Made by a program: the position numbers and the translations under genes
Shown: positions 8,849-16,059 of the stretch, piece by piece
Numbering within the stretch: the first letter of the stretch is position 1
How the letters are laid out: every line of letters begins with the position of its first letter
Origin: Chitinophagales bacterium
Lineage (GTDB): Bacteria; Bacteroidota; Bacteroidia; Chitinophagales; Chitinophagaceae
Reading direction: 5' to 3'
NCBI GenBank assembly: GCA_026936105.1
Contig: JAIXKI010000026.1
Location: 35,935 to 99,934 of the forward strand
Length of the DNA: 64,000 nucleotides
The notes under the pieces: generated by a model
Told to the model about the DNA's origin: nothing
The model's input: only the letters and a program-made list of their open reading frames with translations
Database searches by the model: none

Positions 8849-9169
8849 TTAAATAGTTTTTGTGTTTACCTTATCATATTCGGAATTTGTCCTAATAAAA
8901 CGAATCCATACCACTTGATAGTCAAAATTGATTTTCACTATTAAGCGATATGAGTTGCCCTTTATGTTGAACACAATTCTGTCGTTGCCAATAATACTTG
9001 CACTGGGATACTCAGTCTTTATTTCATTGGGGTTTCTCCATTCGGCTTTAGCGGCTTCCTGGAACCACGCCTTTAATTGTTGCTCACAGTCGGTATGCTT
9101 TTTCCAAAACTCTCTGAGTATCTTCTTTGCAATTACGCTAAACTTTTTCGTTTTAAAAAAAGTAAGCAA
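8849..9169 (-). CDS. higB: HigB-type toxin (mRNA interferase family)
   Basis: This 106-residue protein matches the HigB_toxin family: VIAKKILREFWKKH then CEQQLKAWFQEAAKAEWRNPNEIK, and a core with SASIIGNDRIVFNIKGNSYRL and WIRFIRTNSEYDK. Family members are ribosome-dependent RNases that cleave translated mRNA. The only usable start in frame is TTG at 9169: an in-frame stop lies two codons upstream and there is no internal methionine. A weak start would keep toxin levels low relative to antitoxin. The family's arginine and tyrosine near the C-terminus are present (RFIRTNSEYDK). The 91-bp inverted repeat ends about 55 bp upstream. Confidence 0.87.
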   Translation of the reverse strand: MLTFFKTKKFSVIAKKILREFWKKHTDCEQQLKAWFQEAAKAEWRNPNEIKTEYPSASIIGNDRIVFNIKGNSYRLIVKINFDYQVVWIRFIRTNSEYDKVNTKTI

Positions 9170-9223
9170 AAGTTACCAAATTGGGAAATCCTATTTTGAT
9201 AAAGATTGCTGTTATGTATTTGT

Positions 9224-9314
9224 GCCAACGCCGCGTATTGGCGATGGGCGGGATTTTTAGCACTTTCGCTGATATGAAGCCGTTCGTCCCGCCTATTGCT
9301 AATACGATGTTGGC
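9224..9314. repeat. 91-bp imperfect inverted repeat, attC-like cassette border
   Basis: The left arm (9224-9253) starts GCCAAC and ends GGCGGGA; the right arm (9287-9314) starts TCCCGCC and ends GTTGGC. Reverse-complementing the right arm gives GCCAAC..CGTATT..GC..AT.GGCGGGA, matching the left arm at most positions with a two-base bulge and scattered mismatches. A 33-base loop separates the arms. Long imperfect arms with outer GTT/AAC boxes and unpaired bases are how integron attC sites look. However, the outer boxes (TGCCAAC, GTTGGCG) fit the classical RYYYAAC/GTTRRRY cores only in part. It lies between higBA and the SRPBCC gene. Confidence 0.65.
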
Positions 9315-9323
9315 GGTTCGGTT

Positions 9324-9749
9324 TTATTTCTCTACGATTTTTCTCATTTCGTCAACCAATGAAGCCCAATTTCCTTCGGAATGTTTTACTCGTTCTTCAT
9401 CATAGTTGCTTTGATGAATTGTCAGCTCAGTTTGTGTCCCGTCTTGTTTCACTTCGTAACAAACCCATAAATAATTTTCTGGTTTATCTTCTTTGCCACT
9501 CCAATTGCTTAGGTAAGAATAGGAAAGCCGTTTGTTGTGTTCGTATTCCAACACTTCGCCTTTGTCTTGGTATTTTTGTCCTTCCCACTCGCCCTGAAAA
9601 ATAATCGGGCTTCCAACTTTCCAATCAGTTACTAAGTCTGTCCCGAAAAAATATTGTTTAACAATTTCGGGTTTTGTCAATGCTTTCCAAACTTTTTCAA
9701 GCGGTGCATTGATTGTTGTTTTGTATTGAACTTTGAATTGTGTTTCCAT
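9324..9749 (-). CDS. SRPBCC domain protein (AHSA1 family)
   Basis: The 141-residue protein starts METQFKVQYKTTINAPLEKVWKALTKPEIVKQYFFG. The INAPLEKVWKAL pattern and the following strands (GEVLEYEHNKRLSYSYLS, TELTIHQSNY) are typical of the activator-of-Hsp90-like SRPBCC fold, which forms a hydrophobic ligand cavity. Ligand and role are unknown, and these proteins are frequent in accessory regions. It follows the DUF6157 gene by 6 bp, so the two form one unit, and its stop lies 9 bp from the 91-bp inverted repeat. Confidence 0.85.
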   Translation of the reverse strand: METQFKVQYKTTINAPLEKVWKALTKPEIVKQYFFGTDLVTDWKVGSPIIFQGEWEGQKYQDKGEVLEYEHNKRLSYSYLSNWSGKEDKPENYLWVCYEVKQDGTQTELTIHQSNYDEERVKHSEGNWASLVDEMRKIVEK

Positions 9750-9755
9750 TCTTAT

Positions 9756-10181
9756 TTATTTTTTAGATGTCCGCATTGCTTTTGTTTTTTTGAGTTTCGG
9801 GTCATTTTGAAATTTATCGTATTGTTCTGTTTCTATTCCATAAATCGCTACTTTTCCGTTGCTGTCAGCGTGAACGCCAAAGCCATAAGTCTTTGTCAAA
9901 GGCGAACACCTTAAACAAGCTTGTCCTTTTGAAAAAAATTGTTCTCTTGCCTGTTTGTATTCTGCTTTTGTCAAGTCATTTTTATCGGCAAATACTTGAA
10001 AAATTATGTCGTCCGACGTGAATTTGTACGGATTGTTCGCAAGCAATTCGTATTGCATTTCGGCAATAGTTTTTTTGTCGCCTTTTGAAGACGGCTTTGT
10101 CCCGCAAGTAGCTTTTGTGTCTTCCGCCACTTCTATAAAAGTGTCAGTGTAATTTGTCGTATGTATGTTTCCCTTTTTCAT
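9756..10181 (-). CDS. DUF6157 family protein
   Basis: This 141-residue protein begins MKKGNIHTTNYTDTFIEVAED and contains KKTIAEMQYELLANNPYKFTSDDIIFQVFA and SPLTKTYGFGVHADSNGKVA. I recognise these as the DUF6157 family, of unknown function. No signal peptide or transmembrane segment is present. It is first in a two-gene unit with the SRPBCC gene. The upstream GTTAGC core at 10221-10226 suggests that the pair entered as one cassette. Confidence 0.82.
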   Translation of the reverse strand: MKKGNIHTTNYTDTFIEVAEDTKATCGTKPSSKGDKKTIAEMQYELLANNPYKFTSDDIIFQVFADKNDLTKAEYKQAREQFFSKGQACLRCSPLTKTYGFGVHADSNGKVAIYGIETEQYDKFQNDPKLKKTKAMRTSKK

Positions 10182-10217
10182 TTCTTATGTCTTGTTTGTG
10201 GGTTGGGTAGTAAACTG

Positions 10218-10227
10218 ACCGCTAACA
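10218..10227 (-). repeat. cassette-border core, minus strand TGTTAGCGGT
   Basis: On the minus strand TGTTAGCGGTCAGTTT lies 37 bp upstream of the DUF6157 start. It resembles TGTTGGCGGTTCGGTTT, which ends the 91-bp inverted repeat at 9308-9324. A lone half core at the head of a gene pair and a full inverted repeat at its tail is the arrangement expected of a cassette. The short length makes the match suggestive only. Confidence 0.35.
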
Positions 10228-10426
10228 CTCAAATATATGATATAATAAGCTGTAGTCAAAGAGAAAGCACTCTTGAAAATCAACGATCCGACATTATACA
10301 TTTCATATTTATTTGCCGGCAGGCAGGTTGTTATTAGTACAATCCAACCTGTCAATATATCGCTTTTTTTCCTTGCAGGGATGGACGCATAGGTAAAGAA
10401 ACCGGGATTTTCTTCTCTGATTCCTC

Positions 10427-11272
10427 TCAAAGAAACTCAATGATCGCCTTTGCAATTTTTTCATCTTTATAAATACCCCTGTGGCCAAGGCCGTGAGTGA
10501 CGATGAATTTTATGTTCGGGTAGTTTTGTTCTTTTACTTTCTCTGCATCATTCCAGGGAGTCATGGGGTCGTTCACATCATGGCACCAAAGGATCTCCGC
10601 CTTCAGATTTTTTACAACCCTGCTTACCGAATACCATTCGGAGGGTAAGCGCTGAATGGAATAAATTCTCTGGTCAAATTCTTTTCTCACTTCACCGTTC
10701 AGTTTCATGAAAGAGAAAAAGAAATTGATGGCCGTCAGCGATTCTGTTGCCGGTGCAATGAGCGCCAGCCTGAGATTCTGATTGCCCGGTATTTCTTCCA
10801 GCGCAAGGCTCAGCGCCAGCCCGCCAAAGGAATGTCCCATAAAAGACTGAACGGGCCCGTATGTTTTGTTGATGTAAAGGATCATTTCCTTGTACAGCAG
10901 AATGTTGATCTGTTTGCCGGTGCTGCGACCGTGTGCCGGAGCATCAAAGGCAAGCACTTCATAACCTTTATCAATAAGCGGGCGGATATAATGCCCGAAG
11001 ACAGCAACCGATGAATTGAAGCCGTGAGCGATCAGCACCCTCTTTGTTCCTCCTTTGTTCCAGCGGTATCCCTGAACGGTTTCTCCCCCGATGGTGAAAC
11101 TCAGCCGTTCCGATTCTTCAAATATTTTCGGGAATAACCTTTTGTAGCGGAACTGGGGAGTGCTGAAGAGGTCCAGTGCGATCTCAGCTGTTTTCTTTTT
11201 GGACACAGTGGAAAGAATCCTGAATTTTGTCCGGTAATAGCCGATCGCTATTCTTTCTCCTATTTTCATCAT
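10427..11272 (-). CDS. alpha/beta hydrolase
   Basis: From the ATG at 11272 this is a 281-residue serine hydrolase. The nucleophile elbow is FMGHSFGG with S148. D235 (HDVNDPMTP) and H264 (THGLGHRG) are the likely remaining triad members, and LIAHGFNSS near 80-88 forms the oxyanion region. The frame stays open upstream to 11773, but that part is antisense to the DUF2520 gene and unlike a hydrolase, so the start is MMKIGERIAIGYY. A TATCTTTG box sits five bases before this ATG. Substrate unknown; lipase/esterase-like activity is a guess. It is divergent from the DUF2520 gene. Confidence 0.87.
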   Translation of the reverse strand: MMKIGERIAIGYYRTKFRILSTVSKKKTAEIALDLFSTPQFRYKRLFPKIFEESERLSFTIGGETVQGYRWNKGGTKRVLIAHGFNSSVAVFGHYIRPLIDKGYEVLAFDAPAHGRSTGKQINILLYKEMILYINKTYGPVQSFMGHSFGGLALSLALEEIPGNQNLRLALIAPATESLTAINFFFSFMKLNGEVRKEFDQRIYSIQRLPSEWYSVSRVVKNLKAEILWCHDVNDPMTPWNDAEKVKEQNYPNIKFIVTHGLGHRGIYKDEKIAKAIIEFL

Positions 11273-11276
11273 GTTG

Positions 11277-11284
11277 CAAAGATA
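11277..11284 (-). promoter_or_regulatory. -7 box TATCTTTG for the alpha/beta hydrolase
   Basis: Matches the Bacteroidota consensus TAnnTTTG exactly on the minus strand. Its last base is only five bases from the ATG at 11272, so transcription would begin at or next to the start codon and give a leaderless or nearly leaderless mRNA. Confidence 0.5.
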
Positions 11285-11287
11285 ATT

Positions 11288-12049
11288 ATGAACATTGTAA
11301 TCATTGGCACGGGGAATGCTTCTGCAGTGCTGGGCAGGAAGTTCAAAGAAGCAGGCCATCATATTATGCAGGTGTTCGGCAGGGATGCTACTGCCGCCAG
11401 CGAATTGGCTTATGAACTCGGTACGGAATCCACCAATTACTGGTCGGTGATAAAAAAGGATGCGGATCTTTATCTGATCGCCGTATCGGATGATGCCATT
11501 GCCGAAGTGGCCGGCCATCTGCGTGTGCCGGGAAAGATCGTGGTGCATACGGCGGCATCCGTATCCAAAGATGTTTTGAAAAAGACCTCTCATCATTACG
11601 GTGTGTTTTATCCTTTGCAAAGCCTGAGAAAGGAGAGAAAAGGAAATCCTGTTATTCCCGTTTTTGTGGATGCCGGCGATGCAAAGACAAAAAAGATACT
11701 GGAAGACCTGGCACATTCCATTTCGGGTGAAAGAGTGTCGCAGGCAAATGATGACACCCGCATCAAACTTCACCTTGCCGCGGTGGTGGCTTCAAATTTT
11801 ACGAATTACCTCTATACGATGGTGGAAGATTATTGCAAAAAAGAAAACCTGGATTTTAAACTGCTGATCCCGCTTATAGAAGAAACGGCGCAAAGGGTGA
11901 AGAAGATTTCTCCTTCGCAATCACAAACAGGGCCGGCGGTTCGCCGCGATGCTGAAACCGTACGCAAACATCTGAACCTGCTGAAGGATCATCCGCAACT
12001 GAAAAAATTGTATGAGTTCATGACGGAAGCCATCGGCTCCCGTGTATAA
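11288..12049 (+). CDS. Rossmann-fold / DUF2520 domain protein
   Basis: This 253-residue protein has an N-terminal NAD(P)-binding Rossmann domain, with MNIVIIGTGNASAVLGRKF carrying the GxGxxA/G turn and an ADLYLIAVSDDAI strand. The C-terminal helical DUF2520 domain (about residues 130-250) includes DDTRIKLHLAAVVASNFTNYL. The architecture is that of pyrroline-5-carboxylate reductase-like dehydrogenases of unknown substrate. It is the first gene of a forward-strand run (ferredoxin, kdsC, ubiA, maf), though the promoter boxes between them suggest several transcripts. Confidence 0.85.
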   Translation: MNIVIIGTGNASAVLGRKFKEAGHHIMQVFGRDATAASELAYELGTESTNYWSVIKKDADLYLIAVSDDAIAEVAGHLRVPGKIVVHTAASVSKDVLKKTSHHYGVFYPLQSLRKERKGNPVIPVFVDAGDAKTKKILEDLAHSISGERVSQANDDTRIKLHLAAVVASNFTNYLYTMVEDYCKKENLDFKLLIPLIEETAQRVKKISPSQSQTGPAVRRDAETVRKHLNLLKDHPQLKKLYEFMTEAIGSRV

Positions 12050-12094
12050 AGTTCTTTTTTCCCGAACAGGAAAACCGCTTCATTTCTTTTCCGG

Positions 12095-12102
12095 TAAGTT
12101 TG
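12095..12102 (+). promoter_or_regulatory. -7 box TAAGTTTG for the ferredoxin gene, with AGGAG ribosome site
   Basis: TAAGTTTG fits TAnnTTTG. Downstream, AGGAG at 12110-12114 lies seven bases before the ATG at 12122. A Shine-Dalgarno sequence this clear is uncommon in the window and supports both the start and strong expression. Confidence 0.55.
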
Positions 12103-12121
12103 TACTGACAGGAGAATAATA

Positions 12122-12457
12122 ATGTACACGGTAACTTTTACATTTGAACAGGAAGGTATTGCTCCCGTAACCCTGAAAGATGTGGAGCCGGGTGCCAGCC
12201 TGCTTGAACTGGCATTGGAGAATGATATCAATCTCCATCATAACTGCGGCGGAGTGTGTGCCTGCAGCAGTTGTCATTCCTATGTGATCAAAGGTTCAGA
12301 ACACCTGGAAGAGAAAAGTGACAGGGAAAAAGATTTCCTGGAAGTGGCGGTCAATCCCAAACCGGAATCGAGGCTTAGTTGCCAGTCCGTGCTGCTGGAA
12401 GGAGGAGGAGATATCGGGGTCATCATTCCGGACCAGAGGCTTGTTCCCGATGAATGA
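12122..12457 (+). CDS. 2Fe-2S ferredoxin (adrenodoxin type)
   Basis: This 111-residue electron carrier has the cysteine ligand pattern C42-x5-C48-x2-C51-x35-C87 (CGGVCACSSC and RLSCQS), with an extra C46, as in ISC-type ferredoxins that feed Fe-S assembly and cytochromes. A beta-grasp N-terminus (MYTVTFTFEQEG) and an acidic region (HLEEKSDREKDFLE) fit the family. It has its own promoter box and an AGGAG site. In this genome the Fe-S machinery is SUF type (52-58 kb), so its redox partner cannot be named from context. Confidence 0.9.
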   Translation: MYTVTFTFEQEGIAPVTLKDVEPGASLLELALENDINLHHNCGGVCACSSCHSYVIKGSEHLEEKSDREKDFLEVAVNPKPESRLSCQSVLLEGGGDIGVIIPDQRLVPDE

Positions 12458-12523
12458 TGTTTACAATGATGTCATGAGAAACCGTAATAGCGGTAATTTC
12501 AGGAATTATCATTCACGGTTTTA

Positions 12524-12531
12524 TAATTTTG
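12524..12531 (+). promoter_or_regulatory. -7 box TAATTTTG for kdsC
   Basis: TAATTTTG matches TAnnTTTG and lies 54 bases before the kdsC ATG. An AT-rich leader follows. No terminator is seen between the ferredoxin stop and this box. Confidence 0.45.
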
Positions 12532-12585
12532 ACGTGCCCGGTAAAACTTTTCAATTTTAATTTTTAATTTTTACTTTTATTGCCG

Positions 12586-13110
12586 ATGAACAATGTTCTT
12601 GAATTATTCCGGAAGATCACTACGTTCATTATTGACGTGGATGGCGTATTGACCGACGGAACTTTATTACTGATGGATAATGGCATTCAGGCAAGGACCA
12701 TGAATGTGCGGGACGGGTTTGCGCTGCAACTGGCCATCAAAAAAGGATACCGGGTCATGATCATTTCCGGAGGACAATCGGAACAGGTGGTGCAGAGGCT
12801 GGAGAAGCTCGGCATCAAAGAGATCCAAATGTCAGTGCTGGATAAAAAAGCTTTTATTGAGGAATACAAGAAGAAAAATAATTTATCGGCAAGCGAGATG
12901 CTGTACATGGGTGATGACCTTCCGGACCTGCCGGCGATGCCGGTGGTGAGCCTTTCCTGTTGTCCTGCCGATGCCGCTGTTGAGATCAGGGACATGGCCA
13001 TTTATGTTTCTCCGGTAAAAGGCGGGCACGGATGTGTTCGTGATGTGATCGAAAAAGTGCTGAGGCTGAATGATCATTGGGAATATCATCCCGATGTTGC
13101 TTCCCGTTAG
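12586..13110 (+). CDS. kdsC: KdsC-type HAD phosphatase (3-deoxy-D-manno-octulosonate 8-phosphate phosphatase)
   Basis: This 174-residue HAD protein has the nucleophile motif FIIDVDGVLTDGTL (about residues 14-27). It also has MIISGGQSE as motif II, a conserved lysine in the VLDKKAF region and MGDDLPDLPAM as motif III. The short, cap-less form with VDGVLTDG is typical of KdsC, which dephosphorylates KDO-8-phosphate in lipopolysaccharide synthesis; small sugar-phosphate phosphatases look alike. The ATG at 12586 was chosen over a TTG two codons upstream. ubiA begins 47 bp after its stop. Confidence 0.82.
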   Translation: MNNVLELFRKITTFIIDVDGVLTDGTLLLMDNGIQARTMNVRDGFALQLAIKKGYRVMIISGGQSEQVVQRLEKLGIKEIQMSVLDKKAFIEEYKKKNNLSASEMLYMGDDLPDLPAMPVVSLSCCPADAAVEIRDMAIYVSPVKGGHGCVRDVIEKVLRLNDHWEYHPDVASR

Positions 13111-13157
13111 GTTTTCTCTCGGCTTCTCTCTGTATCTTTCCTGAAATTTTTTTGCTC

Positions 13158-14090
13158 ATGAGATTGGTGGCTGCATTTCTGAAACTGGTTCGTTTTCCCA
13201 ATCTCTTTTTCATTGTGCTGACACAGGTCCTGTTTCAATACTGCATCTATTATCCTTTGTTCAGGGATAATGTTCCGGAGAATGATATGTTTCAGTTCGT
13301 CTGCATCGTGCTGGCATCCGTACTGATAGGAGCTGCCGGTTATATCATCAACGATTATTTTGACCTGAATATTGATGAGGTGAACAAACCTCAGCGTATG
13401 GTGATCGGCAAGGTCATCGGCAGACGATGGTCCATCGCATGGCATCTTATATTGAGCGTTGCCGGACTGGTGATGACCTTTCTTGCATTTCCTTTTTTTG
13501 AAAAATGGTATCTCATCCTGCTCAATGCGCTTACCATTGTTTTGCTTTGGTTTTATTCAACCACATTCAAAAGACAGATACTGATCGGGAATATTGTGAT
13601 CTCCCTGTTGACGGCATGGGTGGTGCTGATACTTTTTTATTCCAAAGTTTCGCTGGGACATGCATTCGGGACAGAGGATGTGACCGAACATAAATTTTTC
13701 AGGATCACTTTTCTTTATGCAGGCTTTGCTTTTGTCAGCTCACTGATCAGGGAAGCGGTGAAAGACTTGGAAGACCGTGAAGGGGATGAGAAACACGGAT
13801 GCAGGACCATGCCCATTGTGTGGGGCGCCAATGCCACCAAGATCTATATTGCGGTATTGCTGGCTGCGCTGATCGTCACTCTCCTGATCGTGCAGGTTTA
13901 TATATTACAGTTCCGTTGGTGGCTGGCAGCACTGTATAATGTGGCGCTGATCATCGTTCCGCTTGTCTATATACTTTTAAAACTATTCAGGGCAAATACC
14001 GTAAAGGATTATTATTTGCTGAGTCAATGGATAAAACTGGCGATGCTCACCGGAATTTTATCAATGATCTTTTTCTACTTTTATTTATGA
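13158..14090 (+). CDS. UbiA-family prenyltransferase (geranylgeranylglycerol-phosphate geranylgeranyltransferase-like)
   Basis: An integral-membrane enzyme of 310 residues with about eight or nine hydrophobic helices. It shows both UbiA aspartate-rich motifs: INDYFDLNIDEVNKPQR in the first half (NDxxDxxxD, binding prenyl diphosphate through Mg2+) and DLEDREGDEKHGCRTMPI in the second. It transfers a prenyl chain to an acceptor. Homologues in this phylum are annotated as geranylgeranylglycerol-phosphate transferases, but the acceptor cannot be read from sequence. The ATG at 13158 (MRLVAAFLKLVRFPN) is preferred over a long upstream extension that overlaps kdsC. Its stop overlaps the next start as ATGA. 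Confidence 0.85.
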   Translation: MRLVAAFLKLVRFPNLFFIVLTQVLFQYCIYYPLFRDNVPENDMFQFVCIVLASVLIGAAGYIINDYFDLNIDEVNKPQRMVIGKVIGRRWSIAWHLILSVAGLVMTFLAFPFFEKWYLILLNALTIVLLWFYSTTFKRQILIGNIVISLLTAWVVLILFYSKVSLGHAFGTEDVTEHKFFRITFLYAGFAFVSSLIREAVKDLEDREGDEKHGCRTMPIVWGANATKIYIAVLLAALIVTLLIVQVYILQFRWWLAALYNVALIIVPLVYILLKLFRANTVKDYYLLSQWIKLAMLTGILSMIFFYFYL

Positions 14091-14650
14091 ATAAAATAAT
14101 TCTGGCATCAAGGTCGCCCCGGAGAAAACAATTGTTGGAATGGGCTGAGATCCCTTTTGAGATACTGGTAAAAGAAACGGAGGAAACCTATCCTGTTCAT
14201 TTGTCTAAAGAAGGGATCGCCATGCACATAGCAAGAAATAAAGCCGGCGCTGTTCAGCCTTTATGCGCAAAGGAGGCAGTGGTGCTTGCTGCAGACACCA
14301 TCGTGGTATTGAATGACCGTATCATCGGAAAGCCAAAAGACCATGAAGATGCAATAACGATATTAAGCGACCTTTCAGGAAAAAAACATGTGGTGATCAC
14401 GGGAGTGGTCATTAAAAAAAATGATAAAGAAATTGCCTTTGCCGACAGCACCGATGTTTATTTTCATGAACTGACAAGGGAACAGATCGAATTTTATGTA
14501 GATAAATACCGTCCTTACGATAAAGCGGGCGCCTATGCCATCCAGGAATGGATCGGCGTGGTGGGTATCAAATCAGTGACAGGAGATTTTTACAATGTGA
14601 TGGGCTTGCCGGTCAGCAGGGTGGTGCAGGCATTGAAGGATTTTGAATGA
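14087..14650 (+). CDS. Maf-family nucleoside triphosphate pyrophosphatase
   Basis: This 187-residue protein starts MNKIILASRSPRRKQLLEWAE, the signature Maf N-terminus with the SxSPRR phosphate-binding loop. It continues with VVLAADTIVV (catalytic aspartate), DAITILSDLSGKKH and RPYDKAGAYAIQEW. Maf enzymes hydrolyse dTTP/UTP or modified nucleotides to monophosphates, a house-cleaning role also linked to septum control. The start overlaps the ubiA stop (ATGA), indicating translational coupling. A longer in-frame extension into ubiA was rejected because the family begins at this methionine. Confidence 0.92.
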   Translation: MNKIILASRSPRRKQLLEWAEIPFEILVKETEETYPVHLSKEGIAMHIARNKAGAVQPLCAKEAVVLAADTIVVLNDRIIGKPKDHEDAITILSDLSGKKHVVITGVVIKKNDKEIAFADSTDVYFHELTREQIEFYVDKYRPYDKAGAYAIQEWIGVVGIKSVTGDFYNVMGLPVSRVVQALKDFE

Positions 14651-14689
14651 TATTTTCCGCATGGAGAGAAGAATTCATTAACTTGAAAA

Positions 14690-15964
14690 ATGATAAAGCC
14701 TTTATCCATGACCGAACGCTTGCTTCAATATATCTGGCAGTTTCAATACTTCAATAAAGACGGGCTGATCACTTCGGAAGGAGAGAAGCTGAAGATCATC
14801 AACCCGGGAATGCTGAATCATGATCAGGGCCCCGACTTCCTGCATGCAAACATTATGATCGGCTCCACGAAATGGGCAGGCAATGTTGAATTGCATCTGA
14901 AAGCTTCCGACTGGAAAAGACATCGTCATGAAAACGATGAAAATTACAGGAACGTCATACTTCATGTTGCCTGGGAAAATGATCTTCCGGTCAGCAACAT
15001 TCCCGTTCTGGAGCTGAAAGACAAGGTCGCCAAAATATTATTGCAGCGCTATGAAGAGATGATGAATAATTCCGGGTTCATTCCTTGTGAAAATTCTATT
15101 CATTCGGTGCGTGACATTGTGTGGAAAGGATGGAAAGAACGGTTGCTGGCGGAAAGATTAACAAGGAAAGCAAAACAGGTGGAGGCCTTCCTTCAGCAAA
15201 ACAATCATCACTGGGAGGAAACATTCTGGTGGCTGCTGGCAAGGAGTTTTGGAGTGAAAGTGAATATGGATGCTTTTGAAGAAATGGCGAGAAGCATTCC
15301 CGTAAATATGCTTGCCAAACATAAAAATCAAATTCATCAGTTAGAAGCGTTGTTATTTGGGCAAGCGGGATTGCTGGACAAAAAGTTTAAAGATGATTAT
15401 GCCGTCATGCTTCAGAAGGAATACATATTCCTGAAGAAAAAATATTCATTGAAACCCATTCATCAGCCGGTTTATTTTTTGCGGATGCGGCCTGGAAATT
15501 TTCCAACGATACGCCTGGCACAACTGGCCATGCTGATCCATAACTCTGCTCACCTGTTTTCAAAGATCAAAGAAGCGGGATCGGTAAAGGAGATCAGAAG
15601 CTGGTTCAACGTTACTGCCAATGATTACTGGCATTATCACTATAAGTTTGATGAGACTTCTGCTTACCGTGAGAAAAGACCGGGAGAAAGCATGACTGGC
15701 AATATCATCATCAACACTGTTTGCCCCGTTTTATTTGCTTACGGTGATTATCATGATGAGAATGTTTATAAGGAAAGGGCGTTGAAATGGCTTGAAGGAG
15801 TGAAAGCCGAAGAAAACAGGATCACCAAAGGTTTTCAAAATCTGGATGTCAGCAATAAGAATGCCTACGATTCACAGGCGCTGATTGAATTGAAGAATGA
15901 ATATTGCAATAAGAAAAGATGCCTGGATTGTGCGGTGGGGAATGCTATACTGAAATCGGTTTGA
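14690..15964 (+). CDS. DUF2851 family protein
   Basis: A 424-residue protein beginning MTERLLQYIWQFQYFNKDGL after six residues. It contains the family hallmarks NPGMLNHDQGPDFLHANI and WAGNVELHLKASDWKRHRHENDENYRNVILHVAW near the N-terminus, and a cysteine cluster CNKKRCLDCAVG near the C-terminus. The N-terminal block (aspartate, E-x-H and HxD-type residues) is nuclease-like in appearance, but the function is not established. It is well conserved in Bacteroidota. It lies 39 bp after maf on the same strand. Confidence 0.88.
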   Translation: MIKPLSMTERLLQYIWQFQYFNKDGLITSEGEKLKIINPGMLNHDQGPDFLHANIMIGSTKWAGNVELHLKASDWKRHRHENDENYRNVILHVAWENDLPVSNIPVLELKDKVAKILLQRYEEMMNNSGFIPCENSIHSVRDIVWKGWKERLLAERLTRKAKQVEAFLQQNNHHWEETFWWLLARSFGVKVNMDAFEEMARSIPVNMLAKHKNQIHQLEALLFGQAGLLDKKFKDDYAVMLQKEYIFLKKKYSLKPIHQPVYFLRMRPGNFPTIRLAQLAMLIHNSAHLFSKIKEAGSVKEIRSWFNVTANDYWHYHYKFDETSAYREKRPGESMTGNIIINTVCPVLFAYGDYHDENVYKERALKWLEGVKAEENRITKGFQNLDVSNKNAYDSQALIELKNEYCNKKRCLDCAVGNAILKSV

Positions 15965-16059
15965 AATATCAGGATGTTATGCAGTTTTCTCTTTCTGACT
16001 TCAGTTAAGGATCAGGATTATGATATCAGGATCTCAGTCCAATTGAAAAGGGTAAACAA

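Larger units (their letters stand above)
7380..10227 (-). other. accessory island of cassette-like modules
   Basis: The stretch between topA and the alpha/beta hydrolase differs from its surroundings. All five genes point the same way (minus), are short, and are AT-richer with Asn/Lys-rich proteins. They belong to classes common in mobile gene pools: a nuclease-like protein, higBA, DUF6157 and SRPBCC. Module borders carry structured repeats: a diverged direct repeat on both sides of the nuclease-like gene and a 91-bp imperfect inverted repeat between higBA and the SRPBCC/DUF6157 pair. A GTTAGC-type core lies upstream of DUF6157. No integrase, transposase or tRNA target is visible, so the mechanism of acquisition is inference. 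Confidence 0.5.

Noticed and set aside
9224..9314. A canonical integron attC site
   Set aside because: Outer boxes TGCCAAC and GTTGGCG do not satisfy RYYYAAC and GTTRRRY fully, and no integron integrase is in the window; it is therefore reported only as attC-like.
10185..10430. 81-residue minus-strand open frame
   Set aside because: It runs through the cassette border and the intergenic hairpin region, has no recognisable domain, and only abuts the hydrolase gene by chance.
11273..11773. N-terminal extension of the alpha/beta hydrolase frame
   Set aside because: It is antisense to the DUF2520 gene and unlike any hydrolase; a promoter box and the family-like start lie at 11272-11284.
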